A DNA stretch of 64,000 nucleotides, taken from contig DASSTE010000035.1 of NCBI GenBank assembly GCA_035708085.1, forward strand, positions 1 to 64,000, given 5' to 3'. How positions within the stretch are numbered: position 1 is the first letter of the stretch; every line of letters begins with the position of its first letter. This document shows, in pieces, positions 23,756 through 31,846 of the stretch. The notes under the pieces are model-generated. The model saw nothing but the letters and a program-made list of their open reading frames with translations. It made no database searches and was not told the DNA's origin. The translations under genes were made by a program, and so were the position numbers. The DNA is from DASSBR01 sp035708085 (lineage in GTDB: Bacteria > Pseudomonadota > Gammaproteobacteria > Natronospirales > DASSBR01).

Positions 23756-24520
23756 ATGAAAAGACCCGTCAAGATGATCATCGGCGTCGTCATCGCCATC
23801 CTGATCGTTCTCGGCATCATCTTCTGGCTGGTCTGGGCGAGCCGCAACACCATTATCGCGAGCGCGATTGAAAACTACGGGCCCAAGCTGACCGGCACGT
23901 CCGTGAGTGTCGGCAAGGTGGACCTGTCGCTTGGCAACGGCACGGTCGAGCTGCATAACCTGACGATCGGCAACCCGCAGGGATACCACTCTCCTTACGC
24001 GCTCAAGCTCAAGGACATCAAGATCGGCCTCGAACTCTCGTCGTTGACGAGCAACACCATCGTCATGAATGAAGGCATCGTCGACAGCGCAAGCGTCAAC
24101 GCCGAATTCCAGAACGGCAAAAGCAACCTGCAGCAGATCATGGACAATCTGCAGCAGTTCATCGGGCCGTCCAGGCCCAACCCGCAGCAGCCGGCAACGC
24201 AGAAGAAATTCATCGTCAAGACGGCGCGTTTCACCAACGGCCACGCGGCGCTGATGCTCGACAAGGCGAATGTGAATCGCTCGGTCGCCATTCCGGAGAT
24301 CTCGATCCACGACATCGGCGTCAAGACGAACGGTGTCGATGCGGCCGAACTCGCGCGCCAGTTGCTGCAACCGGTGATCCAGCGGGTGCTGGACGAGGCG
24401 CGCGGCCAGGTGAAACAGAAGGCGGAAAAAGCGCTGCAAAAGAAGGAAAACGAGCTGAAGCAGAAAGCAAAGAAGAAGCTGCAGGACAGGCTCAAGCAGC
24501 TCGGCCAGCCGCCGGCATAG
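23756..24520 (+). CDS. Single-span AsmA-like envelope protein
   Basis: A 254-residue protein with one N-terminal membrane helix (about 7-28, MIIGVVIAILIVLGIIFWLVW) and a beta-rich periplasmic domain resembling the start of AsmA/DUF748 proteins: KLTGTSVSVGKVDLSLGNGTVELHNLTIGNPQGY and LKLKDIKIGLEL. The last about 45 residues are a Lys/Glu/Gln-rich amphipathic coiled coil (ARGQVKQKAEKALQKKENEL...). AsmA-like proteins bridge the envelope and are linked to lipid transport, but a short member like this has no known role. It follows the CDF gene by 51 bp. Confidence 0.7.
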   Translation: MKRPVKMIIGVVIAILIVLGIIFWLVWASRNTIIASAIENYGPKLTGTSVSVGKVDLSLGNGTVELHNLTIGNPQGYHSPYALKLKDIKIGLELSSLTSNTIVMNEGIVDSASVNAEFQNGKSNLQQIMDNLQQFIGPSRPNPQQPATQKKFIVKTARFTNGHAALMLDKANVNRSVAIPEISIHDIGVKTNGVDAAELARQLLQPVIQRVLDEARGQVKQKAEKALQKKENELKQKAKKKLQDRLKQLGQPPA

Positions 24521-24548
24521 CCAACTGCGGATAGATCAACATTTCCTC

Positions 24549-24577
24549 TTGACAATCGCCGATTCGCCGTCTACTGT
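24549..24577 (+). promoter_or_regulatory. Sigma70-type promoter of the BlaI-M56-HEAT operon
   Basis: A perfect -35 TTGACA (24549-24554), a 17-bp spacer, and TACTGT (24572-24577) as -10. The -10 overlaps a perfect palindrome at 24573-24592, so repressor binding would exclude RNA polymerase. It reads toward the BlaI-like gene at 24613. Confidence 0.75.
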
Positions 24578-24592
24578 TGATGCATCAACAGT
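24573..24592 (+). promoter_or_regulatory. Perfect 20-bp palindromic operator
   Basis: ACTGTTGATG (24573-24582) is followed without a gap by its exact reverse complement CATCAACAGT. It overlaps the -10 box and precedes the BlaI-family gene. BlaI/MecI dimers bind dyads of similar size, so autorepression is the natural reading. Confidence 0.8.
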
Positions 24593-24612
24593 TAGACCCG
24601 GATGAATCGAGT

Positions 24613-25005
24613 ATGAACCAGGCCCTGCACGCCAAACTCGGGCGGCGCGAAAGCCAGATCATGGACATCGTCTACCGCGAAGGCGAAGCCACCGCGGAGT
24701 CGATTCGCGAAGCGCTGCCCGCGCCCCAGCCGTCGAATTCTTCAGTGCGCTCAATGCTGCGACTGCTGGAAGACAAGGGGCATCTCGCCCACCGCCGCGA
24801 CGGGCGGCGCTTCATCTATCGCCCCAGCGTACCGACGAAGCGCGCGCGCCGCTCGGCGCTCAACCACCTCGTGGACACTTTTTTCGGCGGCTCGACGCGA
24901 ACGGCCGTCGCGACGCTGTTGTCGATGCGCGCATCGAAGCTGTCGGAAGCGGAACTGACCGAGTTGTCCGAACTCATCGACCAAGCCAAACGGAAGGAGA
25001 AATGA
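24613..25005 (+). CDS. BlaI/MecI/CopY-family transcriptional repressor
   Basis: A 130-residue winged-helix repressor: LGRRESQIMDIVYREGEATAESIREAL, then the recognition segment SNSSVRSMLRLLEDKGHLAHRRDGRRFIYRP, and a C-terminal dimer helix (NHLVDTFFGGSTRTAVATLLS...LSEAELTELSELIDQAKRK). In Bla/Mec systems such repressors are inactivated by a membrane M56 peptidase, which is encoded next with an ATGA overlap. The start was placed at ATG 24613 because the upstream in-frame ATG lies inside the operator and -10 box. The cleaved bond cannot be predicted here. Confidence 0.92.
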   Translation: MNQALHAKLGRRESQIMDIVYREGEATAESIREALPAPQPSNSSVRSMLRLLEDKGHLAHRRDGRRFIYRPSVPTKRARRSALNHLVDTFFGGSTRTAVATLLSMRASKLSEAELTELSELIDQAKRKEK

Positions 25006-26732
25006 TCATGGATATACAAGCTGCTGTTTTTGCGGCCGGGGGCGTGCTCGCCGGGACGCTTGCCAAGGGCGCGCTGCTGCTGGCAGTCGCAGCGCTGTTT
25101 TCCTTCTGCCTGCGCCGCCGCGCGTCGGCTTCGGTTCGCCACGTCGTCTGGCATCTCGCCTTCGTCGGCTTGTTGGTACTGCCGCTCGTCGCGGCGCTGG
25201 GGCCGACATTCCGGTTGCCGGGGCTGCCGTTCAACGCGGCATCGGCGCCGCCCGCTTTGCGAGCCACTGCGTCGCCACAAGCTGCACCGGCGCTGGCGCA
25301 AACCGGACCTGAGTCGCAAGTGGCGGACGGGGCCGACTTGCCGGCGACGTGGGTTGAAAATGCCGCTCCGTCGCCGGGCAATTCGGCGCCGCCCGCCTGG
25401 CTCACGGCACTGCTGCTGGCCTGGGCGCTCGGCGCAGCCGCGCTGCTGGCACGCCTCGGCGACGGCCTCATGCGGATCGCGCGACTCAGTCGCCGCGCCG
25501 ACGCCGTCGACGATCAGGGCTGGCATGCCTTGGCCGGCGACATCTCAGACCGGCTCGGCCTGCGTCGCAAGGTCGTGCTTCGCTGCCACCGCGACATCGA
25601 GATGCCGATGACGTTCGGCATCCGCCGGCCGGTGATCCTGCTCCCGGCTGCCGCCGCCGACTGGCCAATCGGCAAGCGCCGCCTGGTGCTGCTGCACGAG
25701 TTGGCACACGTCCGCCGTGGCGATGCGCTGACGCAACTCATCATGCAGATCGCCCGCGCGCTGCACTGGCCGAACCCGCTGGCCTGGGCGGGCGCACGTC
25801 GCTTCCTGCTGACGCGCGAACAGGCCTGCGACGACCGCGTCATCAGTGCCGGTGCGCGGCCAAGCGATTATGCCGGCCAACTCGTCGAGGTGGCACGCGG
25901 GCTGAAGCGTGCTTCGGCATTCGCCGCCACGCCGGCAATGGCCGAGCCCAGCGAACTCCGGACCCGCATCCAGTCGATCCTCGACGAGCATCGCCGGCGA
26001 CGGGGCCTGTCGCGCTCCGGCACTGTCGCAATGACGGCTCTCGCGCTCGCGATCGTGGTGCCGCTTGCATCGCTGCGCCCCGCCGCAGCCGCGACGGCGC
26101 AAAGCGACTCATCGGCCGGCATCGCGCAACGGCAGGCCGCCGAACAGCCTGCACGAGCCATTACGGCGGCCCGCGAACAAGCGGAGGCTGAGCGTGACAA
26201 GGCCCGCGCGAAGGCGGAGGCGCAGCGCGAAATAGCCGTGGCGCAGCGGGAATACGCCGTCGCGGCGCGTGAAAAGGCCGCTGAGAAGCGCGCGAAGGCG
26301 GAGGCAAAACGCGCCGCCGCTCATTACCATCACGCGACCGACCCGCAAACGCAAATTCAGGAGCGCGCCGTGTTTGCGCTGTCGCAACTGCCGGCGAAGC
26401 AAAGCGTACCGCGCCTGATCGAGATCGCGAAGTCGAACGGTAATGAGGCCGTCCGGGAAAAGGCGGTATTTTGGCTGGGACAAATCGGCAGCCCGAAGGC
26501 CGTCGCGTTCCTCAATAAATTCATCGCGAGCGACGCACCGCTCGAATTGCGCGAGAAAGCGTTGTTCGGCATTTCGCAGTTACCAAAAAACAGCGTGCCG
26601 CTGCTTATCAAGGTCGCGAAGCACGGCTCCAATCAGGGCCTGCGCGAAAGAGCGATCTTTTGGCTTGGTCAGAGCCAGGATCCGCGCGCAGCCCAGGCGC
26701 TGATGGATATCGTGCAGGGGCGGTCGAAATGA
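25002..26732 (+). CDS. BlaR1/MecR1-like M56 membrane metallopeptidase with coiled coil and HEAT-repeat C-terminus
   Basis: A 576-residue protein. The N-terminal part has membrane helices (about 10-38, 50-68, 132-150) and an M56 zinc peptidase domain with H232-E-L-A-H236 and a third ligand Glu273 in TREQACDDR. A further helix (about 341-358) leads to a Lys/Glu/Ala-rich coiled coil (about 375-440). Four HEAT-like repeats of about 31 residues follow (from about 453, 484, 516 and 547). BlaR1 normally has a penicillin-binding sensor at this place; none is seen. The repeats match those of the next gene. It is coupled on both sides by ATGA overlaps. Signal and target are inferred only. Confidence 0.88.
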   Translation: MIMDIQAAVFAAGGVLAGTLAKGALLLAVAALFSFCLRRRASASVRHVVWHLAFVGLLVLPLVAALGPTFRLPGLPFNAASAPPALRATASPQAAPALAQTGPESQVADGADLPATWVENAAPSPGNSAPPAWLTALLLAWALGAAALLARLGDGLMRIARLSRRADAVDDQGWHALAGDISDRLGLRRKVVLRCHRDIEMPMTFGIRRPVILLPAAAADWPIGKRRLVLLHELAHVRRGDALTQLIMQIARALHWPNPLAWAGARRFLLTREQACDDRVISAGARPSDYAGQLVEVARGLKRASAFAATPAMAEPSELRTRIQSILDEHRRRRGLSRSGTVAMTALALAIVVPLASLRPAAAATAQSDSSAGIAQRQAAEQPARAITAAREQAEAERDKARAKAEAQREIAVAQREYAVAAREKAAEKRAKAEAKRAAAHYHHATDPQTQIQERAVFALSQLPAKQSVPRLIEIAKSNGNEAVREKAVFWLGQIGSPKAVAFLNKFIASDAPLELREKALFGISQLPKNSVPLLIKVAKHGSNQGLRERAIFWLGQSQDPRAAQALMDIVQGRSK

Positions 26733-27796
26733 GTCGACTGAAGATCCTCGGCGTAGCGTTCGCACTGCTGCTGGCATTGCCCGGCGCGCTGTTGGCGAAC
26801 ACCGTCATCCGCGCGCCGGACACGGCAAAGCCGCTCGCCGCACGCTGGCAATGGGCGCTGCAACAGATCGACAATTCACAATGCGGCGGCGGCTGCTGGA
26901 TCGGCTACAGCATCGAGCGCCGGATGGACCGCGATTCGTACATCGGAAGCTGGGATACAGCCGCCGCCGCGCAGCCCAGCCTCGGCGAAGTGATTTACGG
27001 CAAGCGCATCCTGCCGGGCATGTCGGCGACGGACGGCAAAGTACTGAAGCAGGTCGCGCTGCTGTTTCGACTCGACCCGCATACGCACAGCGTCGCGGCG
27101 ATCGAGGTCAGCAATTTGTCCCGACCGGTCGCTTTGCACGCGCCATTGGTGTGGTTGGGGTCGAGCAGGGATGGCCCGAGCCTCGACCTGATCGAAAAGC
27201 TTTACGGCGAGACTCATGAGACGGCGGCTCGAAAGCACTTGCTGATGGCGATCGGCCTGCACGACACGCGCAATCTTGTCGTACCTTTCCTCGGCAAAGT
27301 ATTAAACGGCCAGGCCGGTGACGAGGTGCGCGGCGCGGCCGCGTTCTGGCTCGGCCAGGGCGGTGCGAAGGCGCTCAAGCTGCTGGCACACGCGGCGCGT
27401 CACGATCGATCCGAGGCGGTGCGCGAAAAAGCGGTATTCGCGATCAGCCTGATCGAGTCGCCGGCGGCCACCGACACGCTGATCGATCTGGCCAAAGGTG
27501 CGGACAATCGCGAGATTCGCGAGAAGGCCGTGTTCTGGCTTGCGCAGCAGGCGTCGAAGAAAGCCACCGCCGCACTTATGGGCATTGCGCAAAACGATCG
27601 CGACGTCGACGTTCGCAAAAAAGCAGTGTTCGCGTTGTCGCAGTTGCCGGTCGATCAAGGTGTGCCGCGACTGATCACGATCGCGAACACGAGCCGGAAC
27701 ATTGAAGTCCGCAAGCAGGCGATTTTCTGGCTCGGCCAGAGCGGCGATCCGCGCGCGGTTGCGGCATTGGCTAAATTGGCGCGAGGACGACCTTAG
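26729..27796 (+). CDS. Exported HEAT-repeat protein
   Basis: A 355-residue protein with signal peptide (MSRLKILGVAFALLLALPGALLA). A unique N-terminal domain (about 25-155) contains Cys-rich CGGGCWIGY. At least six HEAT-like repeats of about 31 residues follow. Their words alternate: AVFWLGQ/AVFWLAQ in one repeat and AVFAISLI/AVFALSQLP in the next. The same alternation is in the C-terminus of the upstream M56 protein. HEAT arrays bind proteins, so this may be a periplasmic partner or ligand sensor for the M56 protease. The ATG overlaps the upstream stop (ATGA). Confidence 0.8.
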   Translation: MSRLKILGVAFALLLALPGALLANTVIRAPDTAKPLAARWQWALQQIDNSQCGGGCWIGYSIERRMDRDSYIGSWDTAAAAQPSLGEVIYGKRILPGMSATDGKVLKQVALLFRLDPHTHSVAAIEVSNLSRPVALHAPLVWLGSSRDGPSLDLIEKLYGETHETAARKHLLMAIGLHDTRNLVVPFLGKVLNGQAGDEVRGAAAFWLGQGGAKALKLLAHAARHDRSEAVREKAVFAISLIESPAATDTLIDLAKGADNREIREKAVFWLAQQASKKATAALMGIAQNDRDVDVRKKAVFALSQLPVDQGVPRLITIANTSRNIEVRKQAIFWLGQSGDPRAVAALAKLARGRP

Positions 27797-27809
27797 GAGG
27801 GACCGGGGA

Positions 27810-27880
27810 ATTCCGTTCGTGCTGAGCCTGTCGAAGTACGGACGGAATTTCACGATGGTGAAAGAGCCCAGGCCCAGGGC
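27810..27880. repeat. Dispersed palindromic repeat, type C (composite)
   Basis: Arms ATTCCGTTCGT (27810-27820) and ACGGACGGAAT (27838-27848) pair with one mismatch around GCTGAGCCTGTCGAAGT. A second half follows with CCCAGGGCGAACGGCC near 27868-27886. It is made of the same words as 18223-18269. It lies between the convergent HEAT-repeat and hybrid-kinase genes and may terminate both. Confidence 0.65.
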
Positions 27881-27910
27881 GAACGGCCGGATAGAGAGTC
27901 ATCGGAACGT

Positions 27911-30880
27911 TCAACTTCTCGGCAGCTCAACCGTAAAAGTCGCGCCCTCGCCTTCCCCGCTTCTCACCTGCACAGATCCGCCCATCGCCTCGACGATCTT
28001 GCGAACGGTCCACAAGCCCAGGCCCAGGCCGCCGAAATGCTGCGCCGGCACGGCCCGCTCGAACCGTTCGAAAATGCGCGCCTGCTCGGCCGGCGCGATG
28101 CCGGGGCCGTAATCGCAGACCCACAGCCGCACCCGCGCATCGTCGGCCTCGACGCCGATTTTGACCGGCTGGCCGGCGCCGTACTTGAGCGCATTCGACA
28201 GCAGCTTCGAGACGATTTGTTCCAGGCGGGCACGGTCCCACTGCCCAATGACCGAGTCAGGCAGCGACTGAGTGATTTGGGTGTCCTCCCGCCGGTCCCT
28301 TGATGGCAGAGCCTCCACCGCCTCGCGAACCACTTCGACCAGGTCGACTTCTTCCGGGGCCAGCTTCAGCCGACCTGCGGTAATACGCGAGACGTCCAGC
28401 AGATCGGTGACGAGGTCGCTCATCCGTTCGATGCTGCCGGTCAACTTGACCACTTCATTCTGGCTGCGCTCGTCGTGCGCCAGGCGTGCGAGGATGTGGG
28501 CCTGCAGGCGCATCGCCGTCAGCGGCGTGCGCAGTTCGTGCGACGCGAGCGACAGGAATTCGTCGCGCGCCTCAAGCGTTTCGCGCAGCTTTTCGGTTTC
28601 GATTTCGTCGCGCGCCGCGGCCCGCCGCAGCCGCGCCATGTCGAGCTGGGTGCGTACGCGGGCAAGCAACTCCCGCGCCGAAAACGGCTTGACGAGGTAA
28701 TCGTCGGCGCCGCTTTCAAGCCCTTCCACCGTCGCCTCTTCGCCGGCCCTGGCCGACAGCAGCACGACCGGCACCGCGCGGGTATGCTCATCGGCGCGCA
28801 GTTCGCGCACCAGTGCGAAGCCGTCGAGGCCGGGCATCATCACGTCGGACAGGATCAGGTCGGGCGGCTCGGCGCGAATGGCCGCAATCGCGGCCGCGCC
28901 ATCGGCCGCCGTTTCGACATCGCTGAAATGGCAGCGCAGGATGCCCGCGACGTAGCGGCGCAAGTCGGCGTTGTCGTCGATCAGCAAAATGCGGGCGGCG
29001 GCCTTGTCGCCCGAGGCTCCGGCAGCGGCCGACGCTACGAATTCCGAATTGTCATCCCTTGCGTCGATGGCCGACCAGCGCCGCGCCTCCTCAACGAACG
29101 GCGCGGCGGCGGCCGATGATAACGGCCGCGACTGATGCTCGACGCGCTCCGCCGGCAAATGAGCTGTCCCGCCCGGTATACAGACCGTGAACGTGCTGCC
29201 CGCGCCCAATTGGCTGGCGGCAGTCACGCGCCCGCCATGCTGGTCCACCAAATCCCTGACCAGCGCCAGGCCGATGCCGGTACCCTCGTGGCTGCGACCG
29301 TGGGTCGTCTGCACCCGATGAAAGCGATCGAAGACACGCGGCAATTCTTCTTCGGGAATGCCGACCCCCGTGTCAGCAACCGTCAGCACGGCCTCGCCGT
29401 CCCGCCATTCAAGGCGCACGTCGATTCGACCTTCGTGGGTGTATTTCACCGCATTGGAGAGCAGATTCAGAACGATCTTTTCCCACATTTCCGGATCGAC
29501 GTAGACCTGCTCCGGCAACGGCGGGCAGTCGACATTCAGCGCCAGCCCGGCGCTTTCGGCCGCCGAGTGGAACGCACTGGCGAGGTCCGCAGTAAAGGCC
29601 GCAAGATCGGTGGGCGAAAATCGGGCGCGGGCCCGGCCAGCCTCCATGCGCGCGAAGCTGAGCAGCGTGTTGACCATCCGGGACAGTCGTAACGCGTTGC
29701 GCCATACCATGGCGAGCTGTTCCTCGGGAAGTGTCCGTTCGGCGCTGGCAAGCGCCCGTTCGATCGGCCCGAGGATCAGGGTCAACGGCGTTCGAAATTC
29801 GTGGCTGATATTGTTGAAGAAAATCGTCTTGGCCCGATCGAGTTCGGCCAGTTGCTCGGCCCGTTCGCGCTCGGTTTCGTGAGCCCGGGCATTCGCCAGC
29901 GCTGCCGTCAGATGTTCGCCCACGAGCTCGAGAAATTCGCGATATTTGCCATCGAGCATGCGCCGCGGGCTGGTGCCCACAACCAGCACACCGTAGACGG
30001 GGTCGCTGCCGCGATGCGCCAGCGGCATCACCACCGCCGTGTGCGCCGGCTCCGGGCACGGCCCCCCCGGCATCGGCCCAAAACGCTCGGAGAGATCGGT
30101 CACCACTTCAATAGAATGATTGCGCAGCACCGCGGCAAGCGGCCAGCCTGTCGCGTCGTCAAGCGCCGGATCGGCCGGCGCGCCCGGCTCTCCCGCTACG
30201 ATGCCAGCGGTCGCCGCCAGCCGGACCTGCTCGCCGGCATACAGGTACAGCAGCGCAAAAGGTACGTCGATCGGATTCCGTTCAAGAACGTGTGCGGCGG
30301 TCTGGCAGACGCTATCGATTGCCTTGACGCCGGCAGCCTGGCTCGCCAGTTCGCTCAGGGTTGTCAGACGCCGCTCGGCTTCGACCCGCTCCGTGGTTTC
30401 GACCGCCGCACAAAAGAGGCCGCCGATGCCGCCGCAATCGTCACGGATCGCACTGTAACTGAACGTAAACCACGCGTTCTCGAGATAGCCACTGCGCTGG
30501 AGCGGTACCAGCATGTCTTCCTGGGCGACCGATTCACCGCGCAGGACGCGCTCGAACAGCGGACCGATAAGCTCCGGCCACACTTCCCGGAACGCCTCTG
30601 CCGTCGGCATACCGAGCATCGCCGGATGCTTGTCGCCGATCAGCGGCCGGTAGCAGTCGTTATAGAAGAAGTGAAAGTCAGGGCCCCAGGCGACAACCAT
30701 CGGAAATTCCGCGGGCAGAATCAGGTTGATGGCGCTGAGCAGCGATTCCGGCCACGTTCGGGCCGGCCCGAGGGCCGATTTTGACCAATCGTTGGCCCGC
30801 ATCAGCGCACCCATTTCGCCACCGCCGACGAAAAGTTCCTCCGGGTGCCCGATCCGCGTTCGGGGAGTCAAATCAGGCAT
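27911..30880 (-). CDS. Hybrid sensor histidine kinase: PAS-GAF-kinase-receiver-kinase
   Basis: A 989-residue cytoplasmic sensor. The order is a PAS-like domain (about 45-165), a GAF domain (about 185-335), and a first kinase core with phospho-acceptor His360 in NISHEFRTPL and ATPase boxes NLLSNAVKY and DTGVGIP. A receiver follows with Asp679 in LILSDVMMPGLDG and Lys731. A second kinase core ends the protein, with His781 in ASHELRTPL and ATP-binding SNALKYG and GLGLGLW. Two kinase cores around one receiver suggest an internal phosphorelay. No membrane segment is seen. No separate response regulator is next to it, so its output is unknown. Confidence 0.9.
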   Translation of the reverse strand: MPDLTPRTRIGHPEELFVGGGEMGALMRANDWSKSALGPARTWPESLLSAINLILPAEFPMVVAWGPDFHFFYNDCYRPLIGDKHPAMLGMPTAEAFREVWPELIGPLFERVLRGESVAQEDMLVPLQRSGYLENAWFTFSYSAIRDDCGGIGGLFCAAVETTERVEAERRLTTLSELASQAAGVKAIDSVCQTAAHVLERNPIDVPFALLYLYAGEQVRLAATAGIVAGEPGAPADPALDDATGWPLAAVLRNHSIEVVTDLSERFGPMPGGPCPEPAHTAVVMPLAHRGSDPVYGVLVVGTSPRRMLDGKYREFLELVGEHLTAALANARAHETERERAEQLAELDRAKTIFFNNISHEFRTPLTLILGPIERALASAERTLPEEQLAMVWRNALRLSRMVNTLLSFARMEAGRARARFSPTDLAAFTADLASAFHSAAESAGLALNVDCPPLPEQVYVDPEMWEKIVLNLLSNAVKYTHEGRIDVRLEWRDGEAVLTVADTGVGIPEEELPRVFDRFHRVQTTHGRSHEGTGIGLALVRDLVDQHGGRVTAASQLGAGSTFTVCIPGGTAHLPAERVEHQSRPLSSAAAAPFVEEARRWSAIDARDDNSEFVASAAAGASGDKAAARILLIDDNADLRRYVAGILRCHFSDVETAADGAAAIAAIRAEPPDLILSDVMMPGLDGFALVRELRADEHTRAVPVVLLSARAGEEATVEGLESGADDYLVKPFSARELLARVRTQLDMARLRRAAARDEIETEKLRETLEARDEFLSLASHELRTPLTAMRLQAHILARLAHDERSQNEVVKLTGSIERMSDLVTDLLDVSRITAGRLKLAPEEVDLVEVVREAVEALPSRDRREDTQITQSLPDSVIGQWDRARLEQIVSKLLSNALKYGAGQPVKIGVEADDARVRLWVCDYGPGIAPAEQARIFERFERAVPAQHFGGLGLGLWTVRKIVEAMGGSVQVRSGEGEGATFTVELPRS

Positions 30881-30976
30881 ACCTTACTCTTCCTTAAGCA
30901 GGCATTGATGGTACCAGACAATAGCGGTGGATCGCTGGCCCTGTTCCCAGGTTCGCCCATTTCGGCGCCGCAAACC

Positions 30977-31846
30977 TTACTTGTCGGGCAACCTGCCGGC
31001 GGCGGCCTTGACCGCGGGGCTGTTACACACGCTCGCCGGCTTCTCGCCGGTCAGCTCGCAGATGGCGGCGGTGTAGACATTCGCCGCACTGATTATCCGG
31101 TTACTCAGGTCGGACTGGCCCGCCTTGAGTTGGCGCGCGACATTCTGCCAAGACAGGCTTGAAAGCAAGTTCGGCATAAACGGCGCCACGTTCTCGACAT
31201 AGCGCCCACCAATGTAAACGAATGGAATTGCGCCGGGCACTTTCGTATACGGCGGGGCGTCGAATCGCTGAAAGACAGCCTGTTGGGCGTCGCTGGGCTT
31301 GTTCAGGGAGTGACCCTGCCGGTCGGCGATATCGACTGCGTCAAACCGGATGTAGTCACTGTGATAGTGCGCGCCGTCGAAGCTGAACGTCACCGTGTCG
31401 GCGTAAACGTCGGTGCTGCTGGAGCGCATGTAGCGCAGACCGTCGAAGTTCCCGAAGCGGAGCAACGCCACTACCAGCGGCCAGCGCAACGCCGCGCAAT
31501 AGGGGCAGAAGTCGGCGCCGATATAAAGCACGACGGGTTTTCCGGAGCCAAGGGTCGGGCCGGAAATGGATTGCAGCGAAACCTTCGCCGGTAGGCGTTG
31601 CCGGGTAAGACTTCGTCGGCTGATCGTGTTCAGCGCCCGCATCAAGTCCGCGCCGACCGTCGAACCGACCTTGCCCGTTGAAGTGCGCGTCGAAGCGTTG
31701 TTCGCGGAGGTGCTGCGAGCCGAAGTACCGTTTGCCGCAGTGCTCGTCGAGTTGCTCGTCTGATTTGACGAGTTGCAACCGGCGGCGGTGGCCGCCAGCA
31801 GTACCAGCGCCGTGACGCCGACCAATCGTTTCAGACCCGGTTTCAT
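30977..31846 (-). CDS. DUF929-family thioredoxin-like lipoprotein
   Basis: A 289-residue protein with a lipoprotein signal (VTALVLLAATAAGC; lipidated Cys at about residue 23). A Ser/Thr/Asn-rich linker (about 24-60) follows, then a thioredoxin-like domain with active-site C-x2-C in YIGADFCPYCAALRWPL. The segment AIPFVYIGGRYVENV resembles the cis-Pro region. DUF929 proteins are of unknown function, but the CPYC motif points to disulfide chemistry in the periplasm. Its ATG overlaps the stop of the Lhr helicase gene (ATGA), an unexpected coupling of an envelope and a nucleic-acid protein. Confidence 0.8.
   Translation of the reverse strand: MKPGLKRLVGVTALVLLAATAAGCNSSNQTSNSTSTAANGTSARSTSANNASTRTSTGKVGSTVGADLMRALNTISRRSLTRQRLPAKVSLQSISGPTLGSGKPVVLYIGADFCPYCAALRWPLVVALLRFGNFDGLRYMRSSSTDVYADTVTFSFDGAHYHSDYIRFDAVDIADRQGHSLNKPSDAQQAVFQRFDAPPYTKVPGAIPFVYIGGRYVENVAPFMPNLLSSLSWQNVARQLKAGQSDLSNRIISAANVYTAAICELTGEKPASVCNSPAVKAAAGRLPDK

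Noticed and set aside
25002..26732. Beta-lactam sensor (classical BlaR1)
   Set aside because: No S-x-x-K, S-x-N or K-T-G penicillin-binding motifs occur in the C-terminal part, which is coiled coil and HEAT repeats.
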